64,000 bases of DNA, from the NCBI GenBank assembly GCA_018292915.2, contig JACVVK020000146.1, positions 813,501 to 877,500 on the forward strand. Direction: 5' to 3'. The notes under the pieces are model-generated. The model saw only the letters and a list, made by a program, of their open reading frames with translations. It was not told where the DNA came from and searched no databases. Source of the DNA: Batillaria attramentaria (Eukaryota > Mollusca > Gastropoda > Batillariidae). The position numbers were made by a program, and so were the translations under genes. Of this stretch, positions 45,602 to 57,102 are shown piece after piece. Numbering within the stretch: position 1 is the first letter of the stretch; every line of letters starts with the position of its first letter.

Positions 45602-46269
45602 GTTTGAATAATTATGTTGAATATTTTCTTTTTTTTTTTGGTGGGGGGGGGGGGGGTGGAGGGGGGACTGGGGGGGTGTGTGTGTGTGCGGGGGGGGGGG
45701 GGGGGGGGGAGGTGGTGAATCTTCATTCTTATTTTTTCACCCAGAGCCCTTCGATTTCCTCTGCACACACAATCATTGACTAAAACGGGCAACAGCGATT
45801 AGTATTCGGATTTTACTTGTAGGAGAAAAGTTAGATAGCACGGCATTTTTGTCAGACACAAACAGCGCGAGTATAAACTTAAATGCACTGTATGTGTAAT
45901 TTTTTAAAATGTTTTTTTTGGTCCTTGTTTACCTGCATTGTGCATGGAAGATCTATGGTACATAGTTATAATCAGTCTACACAAAGCAAGGCACACGCCT
46001 GTCACGGAAATCACCGTATCTATCAAGGTCCAGATGCATAATACAAACTGTCAATTTTGTTAACAACTAAAGTGATTAGAGGGTCCAGAGGCCCTGGTAT
46101 ATTTTGACACGATGCCAATTCAACATTGATCAATGTTTATGGAAGATATGCTGATCACAATTCAGAAAGATAAAACTAACAAGCAAGGCTGTCCACATGA
46201 TAATAATAATTTCATTTACATTCTGGACAGAGAATGTAGAAAGAACTAAGTAAAGAAATAAACCGCTCA

Positions 46270-46301
<32 letters not shown>

Positions 46302-46869
46302 CGAGTAACGATGGAAGGCAAAGTAAAATCACGAACGTTTCCTTTATTATTGTTTTTGTTATGTTTCCTGAACATTTGGTGTGTGCGTATCTAGAAATTG
46401 ACAGAAGGAAAATAAGGGAGAGGAAGATATTACTGACACAAACTGGCCGCCGTATTATCAATGTTTCTGAATAGATGATAGCATCATCGCTAACTTTAGG
46501 CGATAACCAACCCATATATTGTTTGTTATCACAGACACAACATTGTTAGTATCATCTGTTAGTTGCTGAGTTTCAGTACTCTCTGCTCTGTTTTGAATAC
46601 ACGTTTCTATTCCTATTTCACAGAGCGTCAAACGAGAAATGTGTGCTACTGTGCAGTTCGTGGCCGGATGCAGAAAAGCTTGATGGTAGTGTAGTGTAGC
46701 TGTTGGTAGAATACTTCCCTCGCTTTGTCCCAGCTGGATCAAAGTTATCAAAGCTTTTCTTGCGCGTAGACAGACGATATCTAGAAATAACCACTGCTTT
46801 GTAGCTTGCGTTTTTCTCGGGTTCAAAGCATGTACATTAATTAGACGCGATTGACGAGAAGAGGCAGTC
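45602..46869. other. Spacer between gene B2 and gene C2
   Basis: No coding exon seen. It opens with a T-run and G-rich low complexity (45,627-45,715) where copy 1 has (GT)n, then follows copy 1 closely up to the signal peptide exon. A (TAA)n tract lies at about 46,270-46,300 in place of the (CAA)n/(CAG)n of copy 1. Confidence 0.6.
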
Positions 46870-46942
46870 ATGGACATAAGAAGGAAAGTGATTGTTTTCA
46901 TCATTTGCGGTTGTGTCGGACTAACGCTGTGTGCGTCGGCTG
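46870..46942 (+). CDS. Gene C2: signal peptide exon
   Basis: ATG at 46,870 opens MDIRRKVIVFIICGCVGLTL followed by CASA. 73 bp, phase 1, donor GTGAGT. It joins MAM E as [10 protein letters not shown]. Paralogue of 19,698-19,770. Confidence 0.82.
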
Positions 46943-47179
46943 GTGAGTATTGTGTCAAACGATATTGTTATGCTCTCTCATTTCTTATTTGTTTTAGTCT
47001 TAATGCCAAACTAAACCAAACCAAATCACAAGACAAGACAAGACAAGACAAGACAAGACCAGACAAGACCAGACAAATTCAAAACAGGGTATAGATAAAA
47101 GCCATAGTATTTTTACATACCAGCATTCTTTCAGGCTGAACCGCGAAGCAACTAAACCAATATGTTGCTCTTGTTACAG

Positions 47180-47428
47180 CTGGATCTCCCGTGGACTGTA
47201 ACTTCGACTTAGGTATTTGCAGTTACGAGCAGGTGAGGGGTGACGATTTCGACTGGACCAGACACTCAGGACGCACTCAGACTCCAAACACTGGACCTGA
47301 TACTGACCATACTACCGGACATGGTGAGTAGTTATTATTAGGTTTTTGTTATTTTTGTGTCATCTCGAACTGATTATATCAAATGTCAAGGGCTGTGGGC
47401 TATGTTGTGTTGGGTTGGGCTGTGTTAG

Positions 47429-47497
<69 letters not shown>

Positions 47498-48077
47498 TTC
47501 AAACGACGATTGTAACGTTTTATTGCGTGCCAATATTATAAGTGTATTTTCACAGGTCAATACATGTTTATCGAGACCTCTAATCCGAGGGGTAAGGGTG
47601 ACGAAGCCTTACTGGCCACCCCGACTTTGACCTGGACATCACCCACTTCGTGTTTCACATTCTGGTACAACATGAACGGCGCGGCTATAGGCACACTGGA
47701 ACTGCTGACAGTTGCTCCAGACCTGCGGAGGAACAAGCATGTTTTGTGGACAATGTCAGGTAGTCAGGGTTTGCAGTGGCATCAGGCAAAGATTACGGTC
47801 AACACCATCAGCCCACTTAGGGTGAGTAGGCCCAACGAAGGTCATGTTTCGGGCATATAGATGGTCATAGCTCAGACACGAAGATGGCAATATTTCGTGA
47901 AGTGCATTAATTTGGCGTAAGCGACGTGTTGACCGAAAAACTGATGTTGTGTCGTGTTTAATTGTCTGGTCTGAATCTTTTCATTTCAGTTCTTGTTTAG
48001 AGGAGTACGCGGTGACAGTTATACTGGTGACATTGCCATCGATGACGTCAAAGTTACAGAAGGGGGATGCATTTTAG
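47180..48077 (+). CDS. Gene C2: MAM domain E (three exons)
   Basis: Exons 47,180-47,323, 47,556-47,821 and 47,990-48,077. Motifs: [115 protein letters not shown]. It holds the first-MAM position equivalent to MAM C but is more diverged from it than MAM G is. The first intron carries (GT)n (47,432-47,493). Confidence 0.92.
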
Positions 48078-48283
48078 GTAAGTTACGCAATGAACATCGC
48101 CAGCAATGTTTTCTGTGTGGTATGGAAGTATAACGTTTTGGAAAACACAACAGCTCCATCAGTTGTTCTCATTTTACGTCATTTTGTGTGAACAGCTGTT
48201 TCAGCAGTTATATACTCTTCCACTTGCGTGAATAACGGATTTGTTGATTTGGTTTTTCGGTATTTCCTATTTTGCCCATACAG

Positions 48284-49025
48284 CTGACTGTGACTTTGAG
48301 AACAACACGTTGTGTGGGTGGAGTAACGCTAGAGACGGAAGTGACCAGTTGGACTGGACTCTACACCAGGGGGCGACATCAACGCACGGCACGGGACCTA
48401 GTACTGACCACACACTGGGCAATACGCACGGTTTGTGCCACAGTTAAAACAGTGGAAAAGAAAGAAGCGTTTTACACTTTTCCTGTTCAGTCACAGACCG
48501 CTGACCCTTACCTTATGCAACTCTAGGAATAATCACCAAGGACATTACTGCTAAAAATAATGCACGCTCATAATCAGAAACAACGAAAGCATTTTTTCCC
48601 TTTTCAGGGTATTATGCAAAATAAGTATATATGAAAAATAAGTATATATGTAAGTTTTGTCAACGGGCTGTGCATTCTGATTTTCATTTTCGTTTTCGGT
48701 ATCATTTTTGCCGAGTTTCCGTTTACGTACCGCAGTATTTGAAACAATATATTTCTGCAAGGTCACTATATCTACATTGAAACGAGCCGCGCGTCCATCA
48801 GACCAAACGACTCCGCCATACTGGCCTTCTCGGTGACCACGCCTTTACCTAAACCAAATTGTGTTACGTTTTGGTACCACATGACCGGCAGTACTATTGG
48901 ACACCTAGACGTCATATTAGTGGACAGCGCTTCTCAGTCTGGACGTATACTGTGGTCACTTGCTGGATCTCAGGGGAACAGCTGGCATGAGGCGAAAGTT
49001 CCAGTTATCTACTCCAAGCCCTTTC

Positions 49026-49068
<43 letters not shown>

Positions 49069-49088
49069 TGCGCGCGTGCGTGCGTGTG

Positions 49089-49157
<69 letters not shown>

Positions 49158-49637
49158 TATTATTCATTTGTATGAACATTGATTATGCGGGCCAAAGGGA
49201 TACCGTCTGCAGCTTTGTGTACATGCTGACTGTTGATAAAGACGGGCGAGTAGAGCGATCTGCACGTGTCAATCTCTTTGTCCAGATCGCTATCCGGGGT
49301 GTTGTTGGTGACAAGGGGTCAAGTGACATGGCTGTGGATGACATCACCTTCACGAAGAACCTCAGCTGTCAGTTGGCCCCACAGACGGCCATTTTTCACG
49401 GACATACGCATGTCGATCTGCATCCTGTGGTTTCAACGAAGTCATCCACAACCCACAGAACTGCGACATCTACAACACACAGAACTACAACAAGATCTAC
49501 GACAAGATCTACAACACACAGAACTACAACAAGATCTACAACACAAAGACCTACGACAAGATCTACAACACACAGAACTACAACGAGATCTACAACGAAA
49601 CCTGCAACCCACCTGGCAACACATACACCCACACAAG
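48284..49637 (+). CDS. Gene C2: MAM domain F plus Thr/Arg-rich linker (three exons)
   Basis: Exons 48,284-48,430, 48,762-49,027 and 49,286-49,637. Motifs: DCDFENNTLCGWSNARDGSD, QLDWTLHQGATSTHGTGPST, GHYIYIETSRASIRPNDSAI, CVTFWYHMTGSTIGHLDVIL, GNSWHEAKVPVIYSKPF, IAIRGVVGDKGSSDMAVDDI, LSCQL. The linker after the MAM is a tandem of THRTTTRST-like units, longer and more regular than in MAM D. The second exon again ends where a long (GT)n tract begins. Confidence 0.92.
49028..49156. repeat. (GT)n/(GC)n tract that begins at the splice donor of MAM F exon 2
   Basis: 129 bp of GT with an internal GCGCGTGCGTGC patch, starting with the donor GT itself. More than twice as long as the copy 1 tract. Confidence 0.92.
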
Positions 49638-50891
49638 GTATGCCTTCTGATAGGTTTGTTGCTCAGGGATTTGTTTTTCCGTCTTGCACGTCAGCTGCCG
49701 GTTGTTAAGGATCAGAGTGGAACTTTTGTCGTACAAAACAGTTTAGATAATCGGTGAAGTTTTCTCCTTTTCCACCACATAAGGCCACGAGGGAAACAAA
49801 ATCAAACCAAAAAAAAACAAAAACAAAAAAAAAACCCATTTTTTTCGAACCCACGATTCGAACTCAAGATCGTAGTTTTGAAAGTCCAACATTCTACCAG
49901 CTCGACTGTCCTGGTTCCCCCAGTTTAGACAAGCAGAGAGTGCCAAACAGTGACTTAAAAGCCGATGTGCATGGGAATTAATTAAATCAAATCATTATCT
50001 TGGCTCACAAAATAAATAGTCCTGGTCGCTCGCAAGCTTGCTATGAGTCAACAGAGAGCTAACGGCAGAGGGAAACTAGAGGGGCAAAGCCTCCTTGGCT
50101 CACTTGTGAGATGGGCCAAGGTCATTAAAAAAGTACATGTATGTTTTTAAAGCTCTTATCAAAAGCTATCCTGAAGTAACGTGTCTCTTGTGTTCATAGT
50201 TCCTAAGAACACGGCAAATGGCAATTTAACAGTTTTCCAAGGACAGCTTTCAAATGAGATCTGTAAGTGAAGAGCTTATGAGTGACTATCATTGTGCCAA
50301 GTTTGATAGCTCTAGTTTTTGTAGTTTTTGTACAAATGGTAATGTAAAATTTCACAGCAGATAGCCGTAATCCGCAAAAATCTAGATTCTGAGAAAATGC
50401 CAATGTAAATTTCCAAACAGACAGATTTATTGACCTTGACCTTGGGTCAAGGTCAATCATTATGGTATGTTTTGAAAGGTCTTATGGCTGTCTATCAGCG
50501 TGCCAAGTTTGGTGCCTCTGCTGTTCATTGTTTTTGAGAAAATGACAATGTTAAGGTTTTGGAAGGTTTTCCGCAAAACAGCTTGTATGACCTTGACCTT
50601 GACTCAAAGTCACTAAATACAGGTGTGTCAGTAAATGTGTTGTCAATGTCTATCATCATGCAACGTTTGATTTCTCTGGCTTTTCTAGATTCTGAGAAAA
50701 TGCCAATGTAAAATTTCCAAATAGACAGACAGCTTTAGCTACCTTGACAGATTTATTGACCTTGACCTTGGGTAAAGTCAATCATTTGTTTTGAAAGGTC
50801 TTATTTTGGTGTCTCTGCTATTTGTAGATTCTGAGAAAAGGCCAGTGTTAACGTTTACTGCGGACACACAGACAGACAGACACACAGACAG

Positions 50892-50972
<81 letters not shown>

Positions 50973-51308
50973 ACGGAGGGTTATTACATAGACTCACTTT
51001 GTTACACAAGTGAGCCAAAAACGAGGCGTCTTCTGCAGTGCTGCTGTCACTCGCTGAGTAGAGGAGCTCCATGCTCCCGTTCTGTTTGCACAATCAGGAG
51101 ACGATGGTGCACTGCATTCAGAGTCTACTCAACATTAAGATAGACTAAGTCGAGCGTATAAGCGCACTCACACGCGCGTGTTCCAAAACAAAAAAAGTTT
51201 CATTTTGTGAATGAGTAAGCGCCTCTTGGAATAAGCTCGGTTTAGAGATAAGGTTAGGATCTTTGCTGTAAATGTACAATATACTAAGCAGCAATAGTCT
51301 GTTTACAG
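49638..51308. other. Long intron between MAM F and MAM G
   Basis: Besides the TIR repeat at 50,095-51,018 it holds a degenerate SINE (about 49,760-49,925), A-rich filler (49,805-49,840), and about 290 bp upstream of MAM G that align with 25,120-25,330 of copy 1. No exon was recognised. Confidence 0.6.
50095..51018. mobile_element. TIR repeat carrying multiple TGACCTTGACCTTG motifs, copy 2 only
   Basis: The ends are the inverted repeat TTGGCTCACTTGTG (50,095-50,108 and 51,005-51,018). The roughly 920-bp body consists of diverged internal repeats (ATTCTGAGAAAATGCCAATG, GCCAAGTTTG, GAAAGGTCTTAT) and three copies of a TGACCTTGACCTTG block at 50,431, 50,588 and 50,757. Near the right end is a (CA)n tract (50,893-50,968). 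Copy 1 has the uninterrupted flanks near 25,095-25,125. No ORF, so non-autonomous. The family was not identified. Confidence 0.7.
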
Positions 51309-52384
51309 GTGGTTCTCCTGTGGACTGTGACTTCGAGTCTCCCAACATTTGTGGCTATCAGCAGATGAAGGGTGATCAGTTTGACTGGAGCAGGAACAGA
51401 GGACCCACTGGGACTGCAAACACTGGACCTGCTGCTGACCACACTAGTGGACATGGTGAGTGTGTAACGATGGCTGTTTGATATTGCATATATGATTCTA
51501 TTAATACTGCTTTCGCCAAAAACCAACATGTAGATTCAAAATATCACGTGTTGTGGTGGCGTTTCTAGACAGTCTCATTCAGGATTACTTACATTACCAT
51601 CCAACACAAGCTTGCCGTATGAAGTGTTTGTTTGCTTAGTACATATAGATAGTTCTCTCTCTCTCTCTCTCTCTCGTTACTGCTGTTTTTGTTGTTGGTG
51701 ATGGTGATGGCGCGCGAGCGCGTGTGTATGTGTGTGTGTGCAACTATTTGTTTTCACAAATGTTTCATTTTGGCATCTATGCGATTTGATTTCACTGTTT
51801 ATTCGCAGGTTATTACATGTATATCGAAACCTCATCCCCGCGGATTAATGGTGACAAAGCCCTACTGGCCACCCCGACCTTGAACTGGAACTCGCCTTCT
51901 TCCTGTTTTACCTTCTGGTACAGCATGACCGGCAGTACTGTGGGAGCACTGGAACTTCTCACAGCCCCTCCAGACCTACACAACAACATCAGACAAGTGT
52001 GGGCGAAATCAGGAAGCCAGGGCTCGGGATGGCATCAAGCTAGGATTAGTGTCAACACCGCTAGTCCACTCAAGGTGAGTGCGTAGGTATGAAGATGGCC
52101 ATATATAAGGACATGAAGATCAACTGTCATCTAGGAAAAAAAAACTTAAGCGCTTATGGGATTTATGTCGCTAAGACCCTTTCTGTAAGAGATAGTCATG
52201 TTTTGTGAAATCCATAAATATGAGTAAAATGCTTGCTCCACAAATAATTTGTATTGCATTATATATTTTTCATTATTCTGATTTTGTTCATTTCAGTTCT
52301 TGTTTAGGGGTACACGTAGTACCAGTTACAATGGTGACATTGCAATCGATGACGTCAAGGCTTCGAAAGGGGAGTGCAGTTTAG
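51309..52384 (+). CDS. Gene C2: MAM domain G (three exons), absent from copy 1
   Basis: Exons 51,309-51,455, 51,809-52,074 and 52,297-52,384. Motifs: [114 protein letters not shown]. Closest relative is MAM C of gene C1. Phases 1, 1, 0, 1. In copy 1 the sequence between MAM D and MAM H contains no trace of these exons. Confidence 0.92.
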
Positions 52385-52764
52385 GTATGTAAAATTTATC
52401 ATAATCGTTTCTGTGCACTCATATAGTACACTTTTTTCTGCGATGGGGTCTGAATGGACACAAAAGTGTCAGTCCATTCATCCGAAATTATTCATACGTG
52501 AGTTTTAACAGCTAGGACAAACCTCTCTCTGCGGCCGTCATTTTGTGTCATTTTGGGGGGAACAACTCTTTCAGTATTTATTCTCTTGCAACTGGCGTGT
52601 AACGTGCACACAGCTGGTACACCGAGGATAGTCACACACTGGTGCATTTAGTACAAACAGATGTGAATATCTTTTCTTTGGATGTTTGTTTTTTTTAAAC
52701 ATACCTCTGCCCTCTCAGACTGACTCCTGAAGATGTCTTTTTGTCCTTTTAATAAATCTTGCAG

Positions 52765-55700
52765 AACACACCACAGCGCCACTGGCTACGACCACCGCCC
52801 ATCACCCACACGCTGCATCCACGCCAGCTCCACAGACAGTCGATGTACGGCTGTTCTCGTCCTGTGACTTCGAAAACACATGCCAGTCGTATATCAAAGG
52901 ACCAGGAGATTTCGCGTGGACAACTCACAGTGGGCCCACCACAACAGGCAGTACGGGGCCGTCTGTAGACCACACTAGGGGAACACGTTCAGGTACAAGT
53001 CTTACGGTAGATACTAAATTTGAGTTAATTGGAAAAATTGGCATATCTTTTGATTTTAGAACAGCTGAAAATAACTATACCATAAATTCCCTGTGTACCG
53101 GCCCCCGTATTGTTGCGGTTAGCATTCTGTACCATGGACCGGGAGACCGAGTTCGAATCGCAGCTGAGGCAAGCGAAGTTTTTTTTTCTACCTGGCTGGG
53201 CTCTTACCCACAGGGGGTGTTATACTAGCCAATTAATGAGGAGGCTGTTGCCACACAACCGAGACTTACCTGCGCCACGGGTGCGACGTGGGGGTGGGGG
53301 AGGTGCTTCCATTTTTATGACACATCTGATGATGTGGATGATTACACGGCCGGTACCGCAGGTGCCATAGGTCCCGGGCCTGGTTAATGCCAGGATATTT
53401 CTACAGGAAGTACGAAATGCGGCATCATACTATCATCCACATTCTCATTATCATGACAATCAAAAATGCCCCAGCTTCCGAGCCCTCCGTGGGTTCCACC
53501 CATGACCTGTTATGAATACCACTGGAATTGGCAAAGAGGCTCTTTCATAAAAAAAAATCTGTCACTGTTTGAACACCTTCCTTACCCACCCCCATTCTTT
53601 CGCAAGATGGAGGCTGTCATCAGGCAGATTCGAAAACATTTTCATTAATGCAGCTTTGCGTACTTTTCGTGCAACGGCAAGATAATTTTTTTAATGTGCC
53701 ATTTTGTTGTGTTCACTGGCACAAAAGTTACCTGACTTAATTTGCTGTAAACACCGCATAACAACAACTGCAAAGCGATGAGCTAATCTGGATAGAACGT
53801 AAATAATGTACGTGAAGTCGGGGTAACTCATTGCCGTGACTATATATATAGCCTTTAGAAAATGAAGCTGTGGTGACTGCAAGTTGGACGCAGAAAGAAA
53901 GTAATACATACGAGGGCTGTTCAAATATTAATGGGAATGGGCCTGCCATTTTATAAGTAAACATCGCACAGAGAATAATTTTATACCAAAAGAAAATCTG
54001 GCTCAAGCCCTATAAACATGCAGAAAAGAATGATGACATCATGACGCATTTTAGAGTATGACCTCATTAAAATCGTCATCCAAACTGCTGAGCCAGAAAA
54101 CCATGGACGCCGAGAATGAGCATTTTCGCTTCTACACATTCATGAGGCTAAAACTCGGAGACAATGGCAAGAAAATCCTTCAAGATTTGCAAGCTGTTTT
54201 TGGAGCCAAGTGTGTCGGTAAGAGCACAGTTTACAGATGGGTCGAAGCTTTTCTAACTGAACAAGGGCCTTCAAGCTCAGGTACCAGTCCTGGCCGTCCA
54301 CTCTCAGCTCGGAACGAAAGAAACATTACCCTTGTGAAAAGCCTGATTGACGAAGACCCACATTCGACCATACGCAAGTTGAGTGAAGCATGTGACCTCT
54401 CTATCGGCACCATACACAGCATTCTGCATGAAGATCTTCAAATGAGAAACTTGGCTGCAAGATGGGTACCCCATCTCTTAACTGACGAACAAAAGAAACG
54501 GCGGGTTGATTGCTCACGCCAACTGCTTCAAGATTTTGAGCCAAATGGACCAAAACGCCTGTGTGACATAGTGACCGGTGATGAATCTTGGCTCACGTTT
54601 TACGGCATCCCCAACAAACGCTGCAACCGGGCGTGGGTAGGCCCAGATGGAGACCGACCAGTTGTCCTGAGGCCAGGATTTCAGAGCCGGAAACGTCTTT
54701 TCTCTATTTTTTTCAGCACCCAAGGCGTCGTGGCTCTTGATATTCTTCCGGCGAAGGCTGCCATCACTGCCACGTACTATACCAAAGTGGTGCTCCGGAA
54801 AGTGGTGAATGCGATCTGCGAGCAGCGCCCAACCGTTGGAACCTCAAGGACCTTAATGCTGCATGATAATGCAGCCCCCCACAAAGCCAAGATCACCACG
54901 ACCTTCCTAGAGGAAAGAGAGATCAAAGTCTTGGCCCATCCCCCCTACAGTCCGGACTTGGCACCGTGTGACTTCTGGCTCTTTCCTATCTTGAAAGAGC
55001 GACTCGCTGGACGCAAGTTTGATCGAATCCAAGACCTCTCAAAAGCCGTGAAATCAGAGCTCGAGGGTATCCCGAGGGAAGAGTACCAGAGGGCGCTTCA
55101 TATGTGGCGAACAAGACTGGAAACGTGCATTCGGGCCAAGGGTGAATACTTCGAGGGGATGTAGAAGTTTGGAGTCGATCCGATGCAAGACACCTGAGTA
55201 ATGGCAGCATTCCCAATAATATTTGAACAGCCCTCGTATAGTAAACTGGACTAATGTAGGACGACACGAGACAGACAGGAGTCTTTGTCTCATTGGTTTG
55301 TTACGCCCTAAGTTATTTAATTTAGTGTGGGTAATGGACACTTCTGGTCACTTTCACTTCAGCTGTTAGACCTTGTGTGCATGCGTCATCGTCATGTACC
55401 TGTATAAAGTCAATGATTCTTTTCTGACCAGGTCATTACGCCTACACAGAAGCCACATCCCATGCAGGCAAAACAGCACGGATGTTAACTGGTGAATTTC
55501 CAGCAACAAAGTCTGACGTCTGTCTCCAGTTCTACTATCACATGTACGGCAGGGGGATAGGCACGCTAAACATCAAGGTGACCCAAAGACATTCATGTGC
55601 CGTCCCAATGAAGTTAACACACTGCTTACATAAATGTTTATCCACCACGTTTACAGCTTTAGGTATACACAATAATTCTAAATGCTAAATTAACACACAG

Positions 55701-56588
55701 TGTATTTTCTGGCGGACTGACCTAGTCGTCATAACATGCCAGAAGAACACGTCACTCATCTACATGTTAATATCACGCTTTGAATGACGCGCACGTGATG
55801 GAGATGACGGTTCACGAGAAAAGAAAAATTCACGCGGTACGCCAAGCACAGATAAAACAAGACACAAACACAAAATTCATTTCTATTCTGACCGCAGGCA
55901 GAAACAGAATTTACAATACGGACTTGCTCAGAATTAGAGACATGCTCATTCGATGAGAGAAATTGAATCAACGCAGTTTTCGTCAGTTCATAATAATTTG
56001 TGTAAATCTGGAAGGAATCGCGTTTGTCAAACCGAAGCAAATGTTAATTAGCTGATACATTTTTTCAGATCGCCCATGGTACCACGTTACATGGCCAGCC
56101 CTTGTGGACAAAATCTGGTGACCAAGGTAAACAGTGGCATCTTGCCCAAGTCACGTTACCCGCGTCCCAGTTGCTTCACAACTTCAGGGTGTGTGACAAA
56201 TCTTCTGTTTGTATAAGATTTGCGTATTTCTCTCCCTGTTCCCCTTAATGTGTCCATTTCTGGAACATCGTTACTGACAAACGTATCTGAGTGCTTTGTT
56301 GTTTGAATTACAAATCCGTAGTATGTGTTTTCCCTGTGTTTCGGGAAGCAATGTTCACAAAATGTCAGTGTCATTGGTCTGAGTGTGTTATGGCCATTAA
56401 GTTTGGTTGCATAGTGCTGTGTATTTGATATTCTTGCGTCTGCTGCTGGTTTGGGCACTGCGGTCTGCATACAGACATGTTTTGACAGATTGCCTTTGAA
56501 GGTGTAATGGGGCGAACAAACCTGGAAAGTTACGGTGACATCGCTATTGATGATATTGTCACAGTACCGACGGCGTGTCCTGCTGACG
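52765..56588 (+). CDS. Gene C2: linker and MAM domain H' (four exons)
   Basis: Exons 52,765-52,992, 55,432-55,577, 56,069-56,188 and 56,489-56,588. Linker HTTAPLATTTAHHPHAASTP, then SSCDFENTCQSYIKGPGDFA, TTHSGPTTTGSTGPSVDHT, GHYAYTEATSHAGKTARMLT, VCLQFYYHMYGRGIGTLNIK, LWTKSGDQGKQWHLAQVTLP, IAFEGVMGRTNLESYGDIAI, DDIVTVPTACPAD. Nearly identical to MAM H. The first intron is enlarged by a mariner (53,911-55,236) and shares the older SINE. Confidence 0.9.
53097..53549 (+). repeat. tRNA-derived SINE (family A), shared by both copies
   Basis: Starts GGCCCCCGTATTGTTGCGGT. Same insertion as 28,938-29,390, in the same intron. Confidence 0.85.
53911..55236 (+). mobile_element. Complete mariner transposon
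   Basis: 1,326 bp. The inverted repeats start CGAGGGCTGTTCAAATATTA at both ends and agree at about 28 of 29 positions. TA flanks each side (53,909-53,910 and 55,237-55,238), the Tc1/mariner target duplication. It carries one full-length transposase. Copy 1 retains the empty site (AAGTAATAAATATAGTAAAC at about 29,727-29,746). It is inserted in the first intron of MAM H', in the same orientation as the host gene. Confidence 0.95.
54058..55164 (+). CDS. Mariner transposase (DD34D), intact
   Basis: 368 codons, no stop or frameshift. The N-terminal half has the two helix-turn-helix DNA-binding regions (GKSTVYRWVEAF near residues 54-65, LSIGTIHSILHEDL near 114-127), followed by the linker motif WVPHLLTDEQK (136-146, the usual WVPHxL). 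Catalytic aspartates: TGDESW (D175), LHDNAAPHKA (D270), YSPDLAPCDFW (D305), with 34 residues between the second and third, the mariner DD34D signature. A second Met at residue 16 (MDAENEHFRFY) would give about 353 residues, closer to the usual length of about 345, and may be the true start. Coding integrity with near-perfect TIRs suggests recent arrival. Confidence 0.95.
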   Translation: MTSLKSSSKLLSQKTMDAENEHFRFYTFMRLKLGDNGKKILQDLQAVFGAKCVGKSTVYRWVEAFLTEQGPSSSGTSPGRPLSARNERNITLVKSLIDEDPHSTIRKLSEACDLSIGTIHSILHEDLQMRNLAARWVPHLLTDEQKKRRVDCSRQLLQDFEPNGPKRLCDIVTGDESWLTFYGIPNKRCNRAWVGPDGDRPVVLRPGFQSRKRLFSIFFSTQGVVALDILPAKAAITATYYTKVVLRKVVNAICEQRPTVGTSRTLMLHDNAAPHKAKITTTFLEEREIKVLAHPPYSPDLAPCDFWLFPILKERLAGRKFDRIQDLSKAVKSELEGIPREEYQRALHMWRTRLETCIRAKGEYFEGM

Positions 56589-57102
56589 GTGAGCATTGTC
56601 AATTTGATTTTCTCTTCCAAACTGTGATTAAAAAAAAAAAATTGAACTGCTCCATTACAGTTTCATGACATTGTTTAAAAGTGCCTGTTCCGAGATTACT
56701 TGCTCCACGAACGACAACTTTCTGGTGGGGAACATTGTACTTTTAATTACACACGTACTCTAACTTAATGATAAGCAGACTTCAGAATGCAATATACACA
56801 CGTCTGCTGACTGTACGAACTGGAAACGATACGACCCAATTTCTGAAAACAAATGAGTGACATCCAAACTATAGATAACTTGACTAAGTACCAGCCTGGG
56901 AGATGTTGTAACCGTATAGGTGTATAAGTAGGACGATGTCAGACACTACCAGTTGAAGTTAGGAACTTGTTTACCTTGCTAGTAAACGGGACAGTGAGCA
57001 GTACGCATCTAACGTTTAGTTTTGGGGTAAAATGTTCAACTTTGACATAATACTACAACAAAAGAGTGGAAGGAAAAATTGCATTAATAAAGATGTCGAC
57101 AG

